Source: Synechococcus sp. RS9909
GTDB taxonomy: Bacteria > Cyanobacteriota > Cyanobacteriia > PCC-6307 > Cyanobiaceae
Reading direction: 5' to 3'
Length of the DNA stretch: 64,000 nt
NCBI RefSeq assembly: GCF_014279595.1
Contig: NZ_CP047943.1
Location: 1,302,001-1,366,000, forward strand
The notes beneath the pieces are model-generated. The model saw nothing but the letters and a program-made list of their open reading frames with translations, was not told where the DNA came from and did no database searches. The first letter of the stretch is position 1, and each line of letters begins with the position of its first letter. A program made the translations under genes and the position numbers. Below, piece after piece: positions 33,904-42,603 of the stretch.

Positions 33904-36048
33904 ATGCCGCCTGATCAGCTTGCAACCACCACCCTGCAGCGGCTGGCTCCCTACCTGGTGGCGCGGCCGCGACGGGGCGTGGTGGGCACCAGTCGCCAGG
34001 CCAAAGAGTTGCGGGAGGCGATCCGCAGCGCTGCCGCCAACCAGGAGCGCCAGGCTGTGTTGCTCTTCGGCGAACCGGGCCTGGAGAAAGACAACCTGGC
34101 GGCGCTGATTCATTTCGGATCTGCGGATCGCCATCGCCTGATGCTGCGGATCGATGGCGCGCGGATGCGTTCGGATGGGGCGGACCTCTTCGGGTCCACG
34201 TCCCACGCGGAAGAGCCGCCCCTGTTGCAGCTGGTGGCTGATGGCTCTCTGCTGATCGACAACCTGGATCAGGTGCCGGAGCCGGCCCGGCAGGCCTTGC
34301 TCGATCTGGCCCGCACCGGTGCCTGGCGTCCGGTGGGCTCCACCAATCCGCCGCATCGGTTTCAGGGACGCCTCTTCTTCACGGCCGAAACCAGCCAGAC
34401 GCCTTTTGATGCTTGCTGCAGCGTGATTCGGGTGCCGCCCCTGCGGGTGCGGCGTCAGGATCTGGGCGAATGGTTGCGCTATGGCGTGCGCCAGCGCAGC
34501 CGCAGTCTCGGCTGGGAGCCGGCGCCGGAGGTGCCGATGGCGGTGGTGAAGCAGCTGCAGACCCATGAGTTCCCCAACAACCTGCGTGAACTGGATGCGC
34601 TGATCGATCGAGCGATCCAGCAGGTGCGCCATCAGGAGTCCCATCAAGCCCACCAGAACCGAGCGGGGCGGCCACCGAAACAGTTGCCGGAGGAGGTGTT
34701 CTGGACGTCACCGCGGCAGGAGAACGCCCGCTTCGATCTCTGGCGCTGGAAACCGCCACTGCGCGATTGGATGCGATCTCCCCGGCTCTGGAACGGCCTG
34801 CTCTTCGGCCTGGTGAGCTGGGTGTTTGTGCTGGTGAATCTCTGGCTCTGGCTGGGCCCCCAGGATCGGGCCCACAACGGCGCCCTGAATCTGTTCTGGG
34901 CCTGGTGGTGGCCCTTGATCCTGATCGGCTTTCCGCTGGTGGGTCGGCTCTGGTGTTCCTTCTGCCCGTTCATGGTGTGGGGGACGATCACGCAGCGCCT
35001 GGCGCAAAGGCTGGGCTGGGAGCCGCTGGCCTGGCCCCGAGGTGATCACGACCGCTGGGCCTCGCGTTGGCTCAGCGCTGGTTTCGCGTTGATTCTGATC
35101 TGGGAAGCGGTGTGGGACCTTCCCAACACGGCCTGGTTGAGCAGTTGCCTGCTGCTGTTGATCACCGCTGGTGCCGTGATCGGCTCCCTGCGCTTAGAAA
35201 AGCGGTTCTGGTGCCGCTACCTCTGCCCGATCGGTGGCATGAACGGCCTGTTCGCCAAGCTTTCAATCCTGGAGCTGCGCGCCCAGGCCGGCATCTGCAG
35301 CGGCAATTGCAGCAGTTACGCCTGCTTCAAAGGCGGTCCGGCGGAAGGGGAGGGTCTGGCCACGGAGGGTTGCCCGCTCGGCACCCATCCCGCCCACCTG
35401 CGCGACAACCGCAACTGCGTGCTTTGCCTCAGCTGCGCCCAGGCCTGTCCGCATCGCTCGGTGCGTCTGGCAATCCGGCCGCCGGCGGCGGATCTGCAAC
35501 GGGAAATGGTGACTCCAGCGGGAGAACCGGCCCTGCTGCTGATCCTGCTGGGAAGCGTCGCCCTGGGCCATTGGCAGCGCCTGTGGCCGTGGAGTGGTCT
35601 CGCTCCAGCCAGCCTCAGCGAAGGACCCTTGCTACCGCGTCTTGCTGTGGCATCGGCGACGTTGGCCCTGCCCGCCCTGTTGTTTTGCCTCGCCCGGCCG
35701 TTCGTGAGTGGGATCCGGCTTGAACGCTGCCTGTACGGCTTGCTGCCGTTGGTCTGGGCCCTGCTGCTGGCGCACCATCTGCCGCTGGGGATGACGGAAG
35801 CGGGACTGTTGCTGCCCGTGAGCCTGTCGCCCTGGCCTGGCGTTGCGGCCCTGCCCTTGCCCCACTGGCAGGCTCAGCCCGCGGTGATCGGCTTCTGCCA
35901 GAGCGGTGTGGTCGCCCTCGGCGCGATCTGGAGCCTGGTGATCCTGCGCCGCATGTTCAGCAGCCGCCTGAGCGCCTGGACCGGTGCCTCCACCCTGATG
36001 CTCACTCTGGCGATCTGTGGCCGCTGGCTGGTGAATGGATCGGGGTAG
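33904..36048 (+). CDS. Degenerate sigma-54-activator AAA+ domain fused to a NosR/NapH-like membrane polyferredoxin
   Basis: A 714-residue two-part protein. Residues about 25-240 follow a bacterial enhancer-binding AAA+ domain (LLFGEPGLEKDNLAALIH, DLFGSTSH, LVADGSLLIDNLDQVPEPAR, PPLRVRRQDLGEWL, EFPNNLRELDALIDRAI). Walker A has lost its GxxGxGK form, Walker B has Asn for Glu, and no GAFTGA loop is left, so ATPase activity is unlikely. From about 300 a NosR/NapH-type part has several membrane helices, cysteine turns WCSFCPF and WCRYLCPIGGMN, CSGNCSSYACFKG, and a ferredoxin site NCVLCLSCAQACP. It would move electrons across or along the membrane. It probably belongs to the ho2-hemN transcript. 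Confidence 0.8.
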   Translation: MPPDQLATTTLQRLAPYLVARPRRGVVGTSRQAKELREAIRSAAANQERQAVLLFGEPGLEKDNLAALIHFGSADRHRLMLRIDGARMRSDGADLFGSTSHAEEPPLLQLVADGSLLIDNLDQVPEPARQALLDLARTGAWRPVGSTNPPHRFQGRLFFTAETSQTPFDACCSVIRVPPLRVRRQDLGEWLRYGVRQRSRSLGWEPAPEVPMAVVKQLQTHEFPNNLRELDALIDRAIQQVRHQESHQAHQNRAGRPPKQLPEEVFWTSPRQENARFDLWRWKPPLRDWMRSPRLWNGLLFGLVSWVFVLVNLWLWLGPQDRAHNGALNLFWAWWWPLILIGFPLVGRLWCSFCPFMVWGTITQRLAQRLGWEPLAWPRGDHDRWASRWLSAGFALILIWEAVWDLPNTAWLSSCLLLLITAGAVIGSLRLEKRFWCRYLCPIGGMNGLFAKLSILELRAQAGICSGNCSSYACFKGGPAEGEGLATEGCPLGTHPAHLRDNRNCVLCLSCAQACPHRSVRLAIRPPAADLQREMVTPAGEPALLLILLGSVALGHWQRLWPWSGLAPASLSEGPLLPRLAVASATLALPALLFCLARPFVSGIRLERCLYGLLPLVWALLLAHHLPLGMTEAGLLLPVSLSPWPGVAALPLPHWQAQPAVIGFCQSGVVALGAIWSLVILRRMFSSRLSAWTGASTLMLTLAICGRWLVNGSG

Positions 36049-36115
36049 AGGCTGCGGCCAGCCCAAGCAAGATCACGCCGTCTACTCTTATGCGTACACA
36101 CCTGGAGGCGGGGTG

Positions 36116-36340
36116 ATGGCGGGGGTTCCCAGTCGGGTCTTCATGATCTGCAACAGCCAAGCGGTGCGCATTCCAGCCGAGTACAGGCTCAACACGGATC
36201 GCGTGCAGATCAGCCGCACCGCCGATGGCGATCTACTGATTCATCCCTGACCCACCCAGCGGGGCCAGGCGCTGCTGCAGACCCTGGCGGGTTTCGATGC
36301 CGATTTTGCGACCTGCCTTGAGCACCAACAGGCTCAATGA
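36116..36340 (+). pseudogene. Broken VapB-type antitoxin
   Basis: ATG 36116 starts a SpoVT/AbrB-like fold: SRVFMICNSQAVRIPAEYRL, then VQISRTADGDLLIHP. A TGA at 36248-36250 stops it, but the same frame continues PTQRGQALLQTLAGFDADFA, the usual VapB C-terminus that grips the toxin. A 44-residue DNA-binding half may still be made. A CTGGAGG ribosome site lies upstream. Confidence 0.7.
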
Positions 36341-36413
36341 GGCCCGCATCCAGGGCTTGCGCCTCGAAGACTGGGTCTCAGGCTGGGACAACCACTGTGA
36401 GGACAATCCCTGA
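36333..36413 (+). pseudogene. C-terminal tail of a deleted VapC toxin
   Basis: Overlapping the end of the antitoxin frame, as VapC genes do, the +1-shifted frame reads ARIQGLRLEDWVSGWDNH and stops. VapC PIN proteins end in RxxGLxxExW. All catalytic acidic residues are missing, so the toxin is deleted. Confidence 0.5.
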
Positions 36414-36430
36414 GAAGTGGATCGGGGTAG
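36408..36430. repeat. Direct repeat of the tRNA-Pro 3' end region, left copy
   Basis: CCCTGAGAAGTG-GA-TCGGGGTAG matches 41956-41978 except for the middle two bases. The right copy spans the last 9 bases of the tRNA-Pro gene. The pair could be the attachment sites of an integrated element. Confidence 0.6.
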
Positions 36431-36454
36431 GGACGGCTGCAACGTGGCATGGGC

Positions 36455-37177
36455 TCATTGGTTCGCCAGCAGCTCCTTGAGGCGCCGGGCTGCAGTGGGC
36501 CCGATCGCCAGTGGCTGCTCAAAGCCATGAAACAAGAGCAGCGTGAGCGAACGGGACACGCGCTTCACGGTGCGCAGCGCCGCCAGGCTGATGATCGTGG
36601 AACGATCAAGACGTGGAAATTGATCCTCCGGCAACACGCCATCCCACTCGCCAAGCAGGCGGTTCAACACCAACGGATCACGATCCAGCAGCTGGAGATG
36701 TGAGCTTTTGCCCATGGCTACCACCCACAGCACCGCATCCAAGCGGATCTGATCGCGCCAGCCTGAGCGATCAAGCCAGAAGCCTTCGGTGTCACTGAAG
36801 CCGGGATCGTTAGCATCGGCGTCGCTCCTCGCCGCAAGCAATCGCTCCAAGCAGAGGCTGAGCCGCTCTGGACGAATCGGCTTGAGCAGGTAATCGCGCA
36901 CACCGGCATCAAAGGCCTGGATGGCGAAATCGCGGTAGGCCGTGGTGATCACCACCTGGCAGGTTTCGGGAAGCATGGATAGAAGCGCTGATCCGTGGAC
37001 GCTTCCGAGGCGAAGATCCAGAAACACAAGATCTGGTGGCGACGCCTGCACCGCAGCAATAGCCTGCTCCAGGCAATGTGCCTGGGCCTGCACTCTCACC
37101 TGGGGATGCTGCTGCAATAAGGCCATGAGATGCCTCATGGCAGCGGGCTCATCCTCCACCAACAAGGCCTCAAGCAT
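36455..37177 (-). CDS. LytTR-family response regulator
   Basis: A 240-residue regulator. The receiver domain has the acidic pair near residue 9, phospho-acceptor Asp54 in VFLDLRLG and the Lys in DYLLKPI. The C-terminal half is a LytTR DNA-binding domain (SSHLQLLDRDPLVLNRLL, FPRLDRSTIISLAALRTV). Its start overlaps the end of the kinase gene by 8 bases, so they are a matched pair. LytTR regulators often control surface or secreted factors; the 1134-residue protein next door is an obvious target. Confidence 0.92.
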   Translation of the reverse strand: MLEALLVEDEPAAMRHLMALLQQHPQVRVQAQAHCLEQAIAAVQASPPDLVFLDLRLGSVHGSALLSMLPETCQVVITTAYRDFAIQAFDAGVRDYLLKPIRPERLSLCLERLLAARSDADANDPGFSDTEGFWLDRSGWRDQIRLDAVLWVVAMGKSSHLQLLDRDPLVLNRLLGEWDGVLPEDQFPRLDRSTIISLAALRTVKRVSRSLTLLLFHGFEQPLAIGPTAARRLKELLANQ

Positions 37178-38267
37178 GGCTGAGCTGTCCCTGCCTGACG
37201 GGTAACTCCACCGTCACATAGGTGAGATCATCGTTGTTGCTGACGCGCAATGTGGCAGCCGACCCATAGAACAAATCCAGTTGCTGTCGGATCGCCTCCA
37301 AGCCGTAGCCTCCCCCATGGGATCCCTGCCAGCAACCTGTATTCGCCACAGACAAGATCAGGCGCTGGCCCTCACAGCGACAGCGCACCTGAATCCGTAG
37401 CAAGCCATCGAAACCAGGAGAGCCATGCTTGAACGCATTTTCCACCAGGGGTTGCAGCAGAAACCGAGGCACCCGGTGCTGCAGCACGTCCTTGTCAACA
37501 AGGAATTCTGAGCGAAACCGTTCAGCAAAGCGAAGCTCCTGAACACCGATGTAGCCCTCGAGAGCATCCAGTTGCAACTGCAAAGGCTCCAGCAACTCAG
37601 GCTTTGCGATCGTGTAGCGAAGATAATCTGCCAGGGCGTTTGATCCATCCTGCACCGCATCGGGATCATGGCGACATGAGGCGATGGCGGTGAGACTATT
37701 CAACAAAAAATGGGGCTGAAATGCTGAGGTGAGAAAGCGCAACTGGGCTTGAACCAACGCCTTTTCCTGCTGGCCTCGCCTGACTTCGCTGTGCTGCAGG
37801 TCACGTGCATTCAGAAACAGAAGGAAAAATCCAGCCCAAACCAGAAGACGTAGAAGTAACCCGCCATACGTAATCCAGGTTTTCGCGGCGAATTGCAAAT
37901 CCGTAGAGGCATATCGATCAGCGCTGATCGGCAGCAGACGCATCAAGCCATGCGCAACGCCAATCAGGAGGCTGACGAACAGAACCATGCTGACGAGCAA
38001 GACCACGGTTCGTCGCCTGCTCCGCAGGACGCTCCAGCCTGGATTGCACAGGAACCGTCGTTGCATCCAAGCGCAGAACAGGAACCCAGGAATCGCCCAA
38101 AACAACATCAATGCAACGCCGGATTCGGGCTGGATCGGCACATTCGCCCAACCCCAGGTGGTGGCAAAGGCATCAAGACCGATGACGAGCCAGAAGAGGG
38201 CGTTGAATAACAACAGACGATGGGTTCGAATCCAGCCGTTCCATTGGCGCCACCTCATCGTCAACAT
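37170..38267 (-). CDS. LytS/YehU-type sensor histidine kinase
   Basis: A 365-residue kinase. Four hydrophobic segments fill the first 160 residues. The phospho-acceptor region FLTSAFQPHFLLNSLTAIAS (His in QPHF) is His_kinase family type. The ATPase domain has PLVENAFKHG (N box), SVANTG and GGGYGLEAIRQQL (G boxes). It has no recognisable periplasmic ligand domain, so it probably senses a membrane or turgor-like signal. It is divergent from the large surface-protein gene. Confidence 0.92.
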   Translation of the reverse strand: MLTMRWRQWNGWIRTHRLLLFNALFWLVIGLDAFATTWGWANVPIQPESGVALMLFWAIPGFLFCAWMQRRFLCNPGWSVLRSRRRTVVLLVSMVLFVSLLIGVAHGLMRLLPISADRYASTDLQFAAKTWITYGGLLLRLLVWAGFFLLFLNARDLQHSEVRRGQQEKALVQAQLRFLTSAFQPHFLLNSLTAIASCRHDPDAVQDGSNALADYLRYTIAKPELLEPLQLQLDALEGYIGVQELRFAERFRSEFLVDKDVLQHRVPRFLLQPLVENAFKHGSPGFDGLLRIQVRCRCEGQRLILSVANTGCWQGSHGGGYGLEAIRQQLDLFYGSAATLRVSNNDDLTYVTVELPVRQGQLSHA

Positions 38268-38455
38268 GATTCAGCGTGCAACAACGTGAGCATGCCATGG
38301 ATCCAGGTGCCATGGCGCCAGCAGTCGTCGCCCTCGCCCCATGCTGATGACACATTCATTCCCTGAAACGACCGATTCATTCCAGGCAGGCCCATCAGTG
38401 CTTGCCGGTGCGGGCATGCATTCACTAAGAGTGCGTTTACTGCTTACCGACATCG
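38268..38455. promoter_or_regulatory. Divergent promoter region between sensor kinase and surface protein
   Basis: 188 bases without a supported gene. Direct LytTR-type repeats would be expected here; no convincing pair is visible by eye. Confidence 0.25.
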
Positions 38456-41400
38456 ATGACCAACACAGCAGCCCTGTCAACGTTGTGCGTCGCCCAGAAG
38501 GCTGGAACTCCAACTGGTGTGCTGCTGGTGGCCGATGGCAGCTGCGCCAAGATCCGCGAGCTCCTGGCGGAAGCGCTGGTGCCTGTGCTCTGGCTGGACG
38601 GCACTCAGGATCCGCTGCAGATCGTGACCGCCGCGTTGGCAGAACGGCGGCGGCAGGGCCAGCCGGTGCAGACGCTGCACTGGGTGAGCCATGGGCGGCC
38701 GGGAGTGCTGCAGGTGGGCGCAACGTGCGTTGATCGAAATGCCCTGCTGGTGGCAAGCAAGCAACTGATCGAATGGCAGGTGGATCAACTTGCGTTCTGG
38801 GCTTGCGATTACGGAGTCGACAAGTCTGTCGTGGGCCTTTGGGAGGAAGTTGTAGGTGCGTCTGTTTACTCATCAGGGGGCACATTGGGCCTCGACACTG
38901 ACGGCCAAAAACACTGGACTCTCGATTCGAAACGGACCAACAAAACAATCATTTGGCCACGGCATTTCGGCGACACGAACACATGGAAGTACCAACTAGG
39001 GATTGTGTCTTACGCGACTTTTGAGGAAGGACCTTCTGAAGACAGTGAGCCATTATCAAATAGTGAGCCTATTGCAGGTGTTGGCCATGCAAGTATGTTT
39101 ACGTCCTTGCCAACTGGCGTTCTCGACTCCATTGATAATCTTAACTATGAAAACAATAACGATTTTTCATTCTTAGATGAAAAAATACTCGCAGATTTTG
39201 TCTATATTTCGCTTCCAGAATCACTGCCAAGTGCTGAACAAACCAGCAATCTAAAAGAATTTGTTCAGTCCGGAGGAACACTGCTTATCAATGGGGAGAT
39301 GTCTAGTAGCAGTTGGGCCGATATCAACAAAAATTTTTCTCAAATACTTGAAGATCTTGGATCTTCAATTTCGATAAGGGAATCACCAATAAGCGTGAAA
39401 GATGATAATTTATTTGCAACAAAAGAAACTGATGAATCACTAATAGAAATTGGTAACTTTGATATTACATCGGGATTGCAAAGTGTAAAAACTGGAACTT
39501 TTGGTGTCCTTGATATCGACAATGAATCCGCTGAAGCGATTCTAGTTACTAGCAACTCAGAAGCTAATATCGTGATGGCTAGTGAGTCCATTGGCAGCGG
39601 CAATGTGATCGCATTTGCCGACATCAATATCTATGATAAAAACTCACCTGACAATATTAATCTAATCAGCAATATTATCATCCAGTCGAAACAAAATCTA
39701 GCCAACGCAAATTCTGTACCGGTGAACACTGTTCCCGGGGCTCAGAGCGCCACTGAAGATACCGCTCTCTCCATCACTGGCATCAGCGTAAGTGATGCGG
39801 ATGGCAACCTCGCTACCACCCAGCTCAGCGTCACTAACGGAACGCTCACCGTTGACATCAACGATGGTGCCACGATCAGCAGCGGCAGTAACAACTCCGC
39901 CGATCTCACTCTCAGTGGCAACCAAACGCAGATCAATGCAGCTCTGGCAACACTCTCATACACACCAATAACCAATTACAACGGTAGCGATACCCTCACC
40001 GTTGTCAGCACCGATTCTGGTGACGCGCCTCTAAGCGACACCGATACGGTGACCATCACCGTCAATGCCGTCGATGATTCGGCCGTCGTTTCCGGCGATA
40101 TCACCGGTTCAGGCGATGAGGACACCACCACCGCAATCACAGGCACACTCAAGGCCACGGATGTCGACGGACTCACCGATGGCACTGTTTTCTCCATTGC
40201 CGATGGCAACGGCCCGGCCAATGGCACCGCAACGATTGATGAGGCCTCCGGTGCCTGGTCCTATGTGCCGAATGCCAATTTCAATGGCACCGATCAATTC
40301 ACCGTCACCATCACCGACGATCTGGGCGGCACCACACCTCAAACGGTGACCATTACCGTCAATGCCGTCGATGATTCCGCCGTCGTCTCTGAAGGCACCA
40401 CAGACTCCGGATCCGCCCCCAGTACAGTAGCCGACGACTCCACCCAAGTCTCTGTCGCATCAAACGGCGGCACTCAAACTCCAGCTGCTCAAATTGTAAC
40501 AACATCAGAAGTTGCCAATGGCAGTAGCTTGAGCAACTTACGTGACCTTGAAATCGCCCTCAGCAATAAAGCTATCGACTTCGAGGTTGAGCTTGACGAT
40601 GATACTTCAACCGCAACCGCCAATATCCCCCTTGCTGTCCTTGAGGATGACCTCACGCTCACATCAGACGATGGAGAGCGTGATTCCTCCATCGCACCGA
40701 TTTACTACGCCATTAATGACCAGGGTGCTCTCACACCCCTTTCCTACGACCCCCTCGTCAATGCCGGTGCGCGCTTCTACGACACCGATGGTGATGGCAT
40801 CGCTGATTTCCTCTCACTGACTCTGGTTGATGGCGGATTCGGCGACAAGGATGGTGTCAAAAATGGAGTGATCGATGATCCCTCTGCACTGGGCACCGTC
40901 ACCCTCGATCCCGTGCTCACCGCGCTCGACAACGGCTTTCTTCAGGTGGCTGATGCCACCAATGCTGCGCCCGCTGCCCTCGCCCTGCAGGCGTCCCTCA
41001 CCAGTCGCGCCAATGCCGTGACGGAAATCGGTTACGTGATCCTCAACGCGGGCGAGGAGGCCTCCACCGTCAGCGACATCACCGCCCTCCAGGAGCGCGC
41101 TCACCTCCTCTTCTCCGCCCTGGAAAACAACGACGTCACCCTCGCCGAGGCAATGACGTTCAACAGCGAGTTCTTGCTGCGCAACGGGCAGAGCATCCGC
41201 TTGTTCGCGGTGACCAACGGCACTCTCGCCGATCTCACCAGCCTCGATGATTCACGCGTCTCCTTCCTTGATGGCAGCGTCGATGCCACCACTGGTGCGG
41301 CCTCCTTCTCCAGCGCCAGCGGCATCGGCTTGGATCTGACCCTGCTCAACAGCGATCAGAACCTCAGCGCTCTGATCGCCCAGGAGCAACACTCGGTACC

Positions 41401-41860
41401 CCTGCTCGATTTCACCGCCTTCACCAACGACGAAACCATCACCGGCACGATTGTTCAGGCCCGGGAAGCCGCATACGACGCCGTCACCGGCTTCTATCGC
41501 GTGCTCGACACTTCCGGCAGTGTGCGTGCCGCCGATGGCTCCCTGCTCACGCCCGGGGATGCCGGCTATGCCGCCGCCGCTCTGCTGGAGGCCAATCGCA
41601 TCAGCGCTCTTGGCGATCTCTCCATCGCTGATGGTGAATCCTCGTCCACCGCGTTCAGCCTTCAGGACTCCTCCTACATCGCACCCTTTGCCCAGGTGGA
41701 AGGCAACACCTTCTTTGCCTTCGCTGATGCCAACACCGATGGCCTCTCCCACTTCCGCTCCCTCGGCACCAACCTCTTTGGCCTGGAAGACCAACTCGGT
41801 GGCGGTGATCTCGATTACGACGATCACATCGTCGGTTTCAACGTTGAGTCGATCTCCTAA
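38456..41860 (+). CDS. Large surface or secreted protein: DUF4347, cadherin-like repeats, DUF4114
   Basis: 1134 residues. Residues about 20-160 are a DUF4347 domain (VLLVADGS, TLHWVSHGRPGVLQVG, LAFWACDYGVD). Residues 190-415 form a compact AT-rich-coded domain with strands like ADFVYISLPESLPSAEQTSN and GGTLLINGE, possibly a glutamine-amidotransferase-like fold (inference). About 420-640 are two cadherin/VCBS-type repeats ending VTITVNAVDDS. The C-terminus is DUF4114-like (FAFADANTDGLSHFRSLGTN, LGGGDLDYDDHIVGF), a calcium-binding type. It has no N-terminal signal peptide, so type I secretion or a similar route is likely. The segment 39000-39720 is much more AT-rich than the rest, so the gene is mosaic. 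Confidence 0.85.
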   Translation: MTNTAALSTLCVAQKAGTPTGVLLVADGSCAKIRELLAEALVPVLWLDGTQDPLQIVTAALAERRRQGQPVQTLHWVSHGRPGVLQVGATCVDRNALLVASKQLIEWQVDQLAFWACDYGVDKSVVGLWEEVVGASVYSSGGTLGLDTDGQKHWTLDSKRTNKTIIWPRHFGDTNTWKYQLGIVSYATFEEGPSEDSEPLSNSEPIAGVGHASMFTSLPTGVLDSIDNLNYENNNDFSFLDEKILADFVYISLPESLPSAEQTSNLKEFVQSGGTLLINGEMSSSSWADINKNFSQILEDLGSSISIRESPISVKDDNLFATKETDESLIEIGNFDITSGLQSVKTGTFGVLDIDNESAEAILVTSNSEANIVMASESIGSGNVIAFADINIYDKNSPDNINLISNIIIQSKQNLANANSVPVNTVPGAQSATEDTALSITGISVSDADGNLATTQLSVTNGTLTVDINDGATISSGSNNSADLTLSGNQTQINAALATLSYTPITNYNGSDTLTVVSTDSGDAPLSDTDTVTITVNAVDDSAVVSGDITGSGDEDTTTAITGTLKATDVDGLTDGTVFSIADGNGPANGTATIDEASGAWSYVPNANFNGTDQFTVTITDDLGGTTPQTVTITVNAVDDSAVVSEGTTDSGSAPSTVADDSTQVSVASNGGTQTPAAQIVTTSEVANGSSLSNLRDLEIALSNKAIDFEVELDDDTSTATANIPLAVLEDDLTLTSDDGERDSSIAPIYYAINDQGALTPLSYDPLVNAGARFYDTDGDGIADFLSLTLVDGGFGDKDGVKNGVIDDPSALGTVTLDPVLTALDNGFLQVADATNAAPAALALQASLTSRANAVTEIGYVILNAGEEASTVSDITALQERAHLLFSALENNDVTLAEAMTFNSEFLLRNGQSIRLFAVTNGTLADLTSLDDSRVSFLDGSVDATTGAASFSSASGIGLDLTLLNSDQNLSALIAQEQHSVPLLDFTAFTNDETITGTIVQAREAAYDAVTGFYRVLDTSGSVRAADGSLLTPGDAGYAAAALLEANRISALGDLSIADGESSSTAFSLQDSSYIAPFAQVEGNTFFAFADANTDGLSHFRSLGTNLFGLEDQLGGGDLDYDDHIVGFNVESIS

Positions 41861-41907
41861 ACCACATCGTTGATCGGCGGCCATGTCCATGCCTATGGCC
41901 TCAATCA

Positions 41908-41933
41908 CCCCTGCCCACCTCTGCGGGCAGGGG
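41908..41933 (+). terminator. Strong GC hairpin after the surface-protein gene
   Basis: A 9-bp perfect stem CCCCTGCCC/GGGCAGGGG with an 8-base loop, 47 bases after the stop. No T run follows, so termination would rely on the stem alone. Confidence 0.5.
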
Positions 41934-41955
41934 TAGCGCCTGCGGATCGGCTGAA

Positions 41956-41978
41956 CCCTGAGAAGTGAGTCGGGGTAG
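41956..41978. repeat. Direct repeat including the tRNA-Pro 3' end, right copy
   Basis: CCCTGAGAAGTG-AG-TCGGGGTAG; positions 41970-41978 are the last nine bases of tRNA-Pro. See the left copy at 36408-36430. Confidence 0.6.
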
Positions 41979-42043
41979 AGGGATTTGAACCCCCGGCATC
42001 CTGCTCCCAAAGCAGGCGCGCTACCAAACTGCGCTATACCCCG
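41970..42043 (-). tRNA. tRNA-Pro(TGG)
   Basis: A 74-base cloverleaf. The acceptor stem CGGGGTA pairs with TACCCCG, with discriminator A. The anticodon stem-loop CCTGC-TTTGGGA-GCAGG gives anticodon TGG. The T arm is GGGGGTTCAAATCCCTC. CCA is not encoded. The 3' end is duplicated at 36422-36430. Confidence 0.97.
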
Positions 42044-42054
42044 GAGTTACCACT

Positions 42055-42306
42055 CTAACGCCAGGGTTGTTCGCTGCTGAGGTCTGCGCTCTGGCGGCGG
42101 AACAGACCACCCAGGTAGTGACGCACCACTGAACGCTCCTTGCAGCCCTGCTGAAACAGGAATCCGGCGATCGCGGCCTGCACCAGGCGGTACTGGTCCC
42201 ACTGGGGGTGGTCAGCGATGAACATCCCCATGGCGCGATAGAGATCCTCCGGCAACTGGTTTTCCACACTCACGTGAACCGGGATCGCATCAGGTGTCTC
42301 CTTCAA
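42055..42306 (-). CDS. DUF2811 protein
   Basis: An 83-residue protein matching cyanobacterial DUF2811: VHVSVENQLPEDLYRAMGMF, then DHPQWDQYRLVQAAIAGFL. The fold is helical and soluble, and the function is unknown. The upstream end uses a TTG; an internal GTG (VSVENQ) is an alternative start. Its stop lies 12 bases before the tRNA-Pro 5' end on the same strand. Confidence 0.75.
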   Translation of the reverse strand: MKETPDAIPVHVSVENQLPEDLYRAMGMFIADHPQWDQYRLVQAAIAGFLFQQGCKERSVVRHYLGGLFRRQSADLSSEQPWR

Positions 42307-42603
42307 CTCGCTCTCTCGCCGTCAACCCATCCATCACGCCACGGCAACCGGTGGACTGTCAAAACAGCTACACGGGAAGCGACGCAGCGGCTGCGGCCGA
42401 GCAGATTGCCGGCCATTACTGGGTTTTGGGGATGCCGATGTGTGCTGGGACACCATTCGGAGGCGGCCTGGAGCCCGCCGTCAAGGGGAGAGAGGGTTTT
42501 CCCGAGCTGCCCGCCACATCCCCGCTTGGCCATTCGATTGCCGTGATTGCACCTGTGGAAAAGCTGTGGAAACGATCGAATGTGAGGGGGAAAGGAGCTC
42601 TGT
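42307..42603. other. Intergenic stretch without a supported gene
   Basis: A long plus-strand frame crosses it but has no protein-like pattern. I see no RNA gene and no clear promoter. Confidence 0.3.

Noticed and set aside
36408-41978. Search for an integrase or transposase inside the putative island
   Set aside because: Only a two-component pair and the surface protein are present, so no mobile-element feature is reported.
42541-42580. TGTGGAAAA repeats considered as DnaA boxes or an origin
   Set aside because: They do not match TTATCCACA and no origin-type cluster or dnaA/dnaN genes are near.
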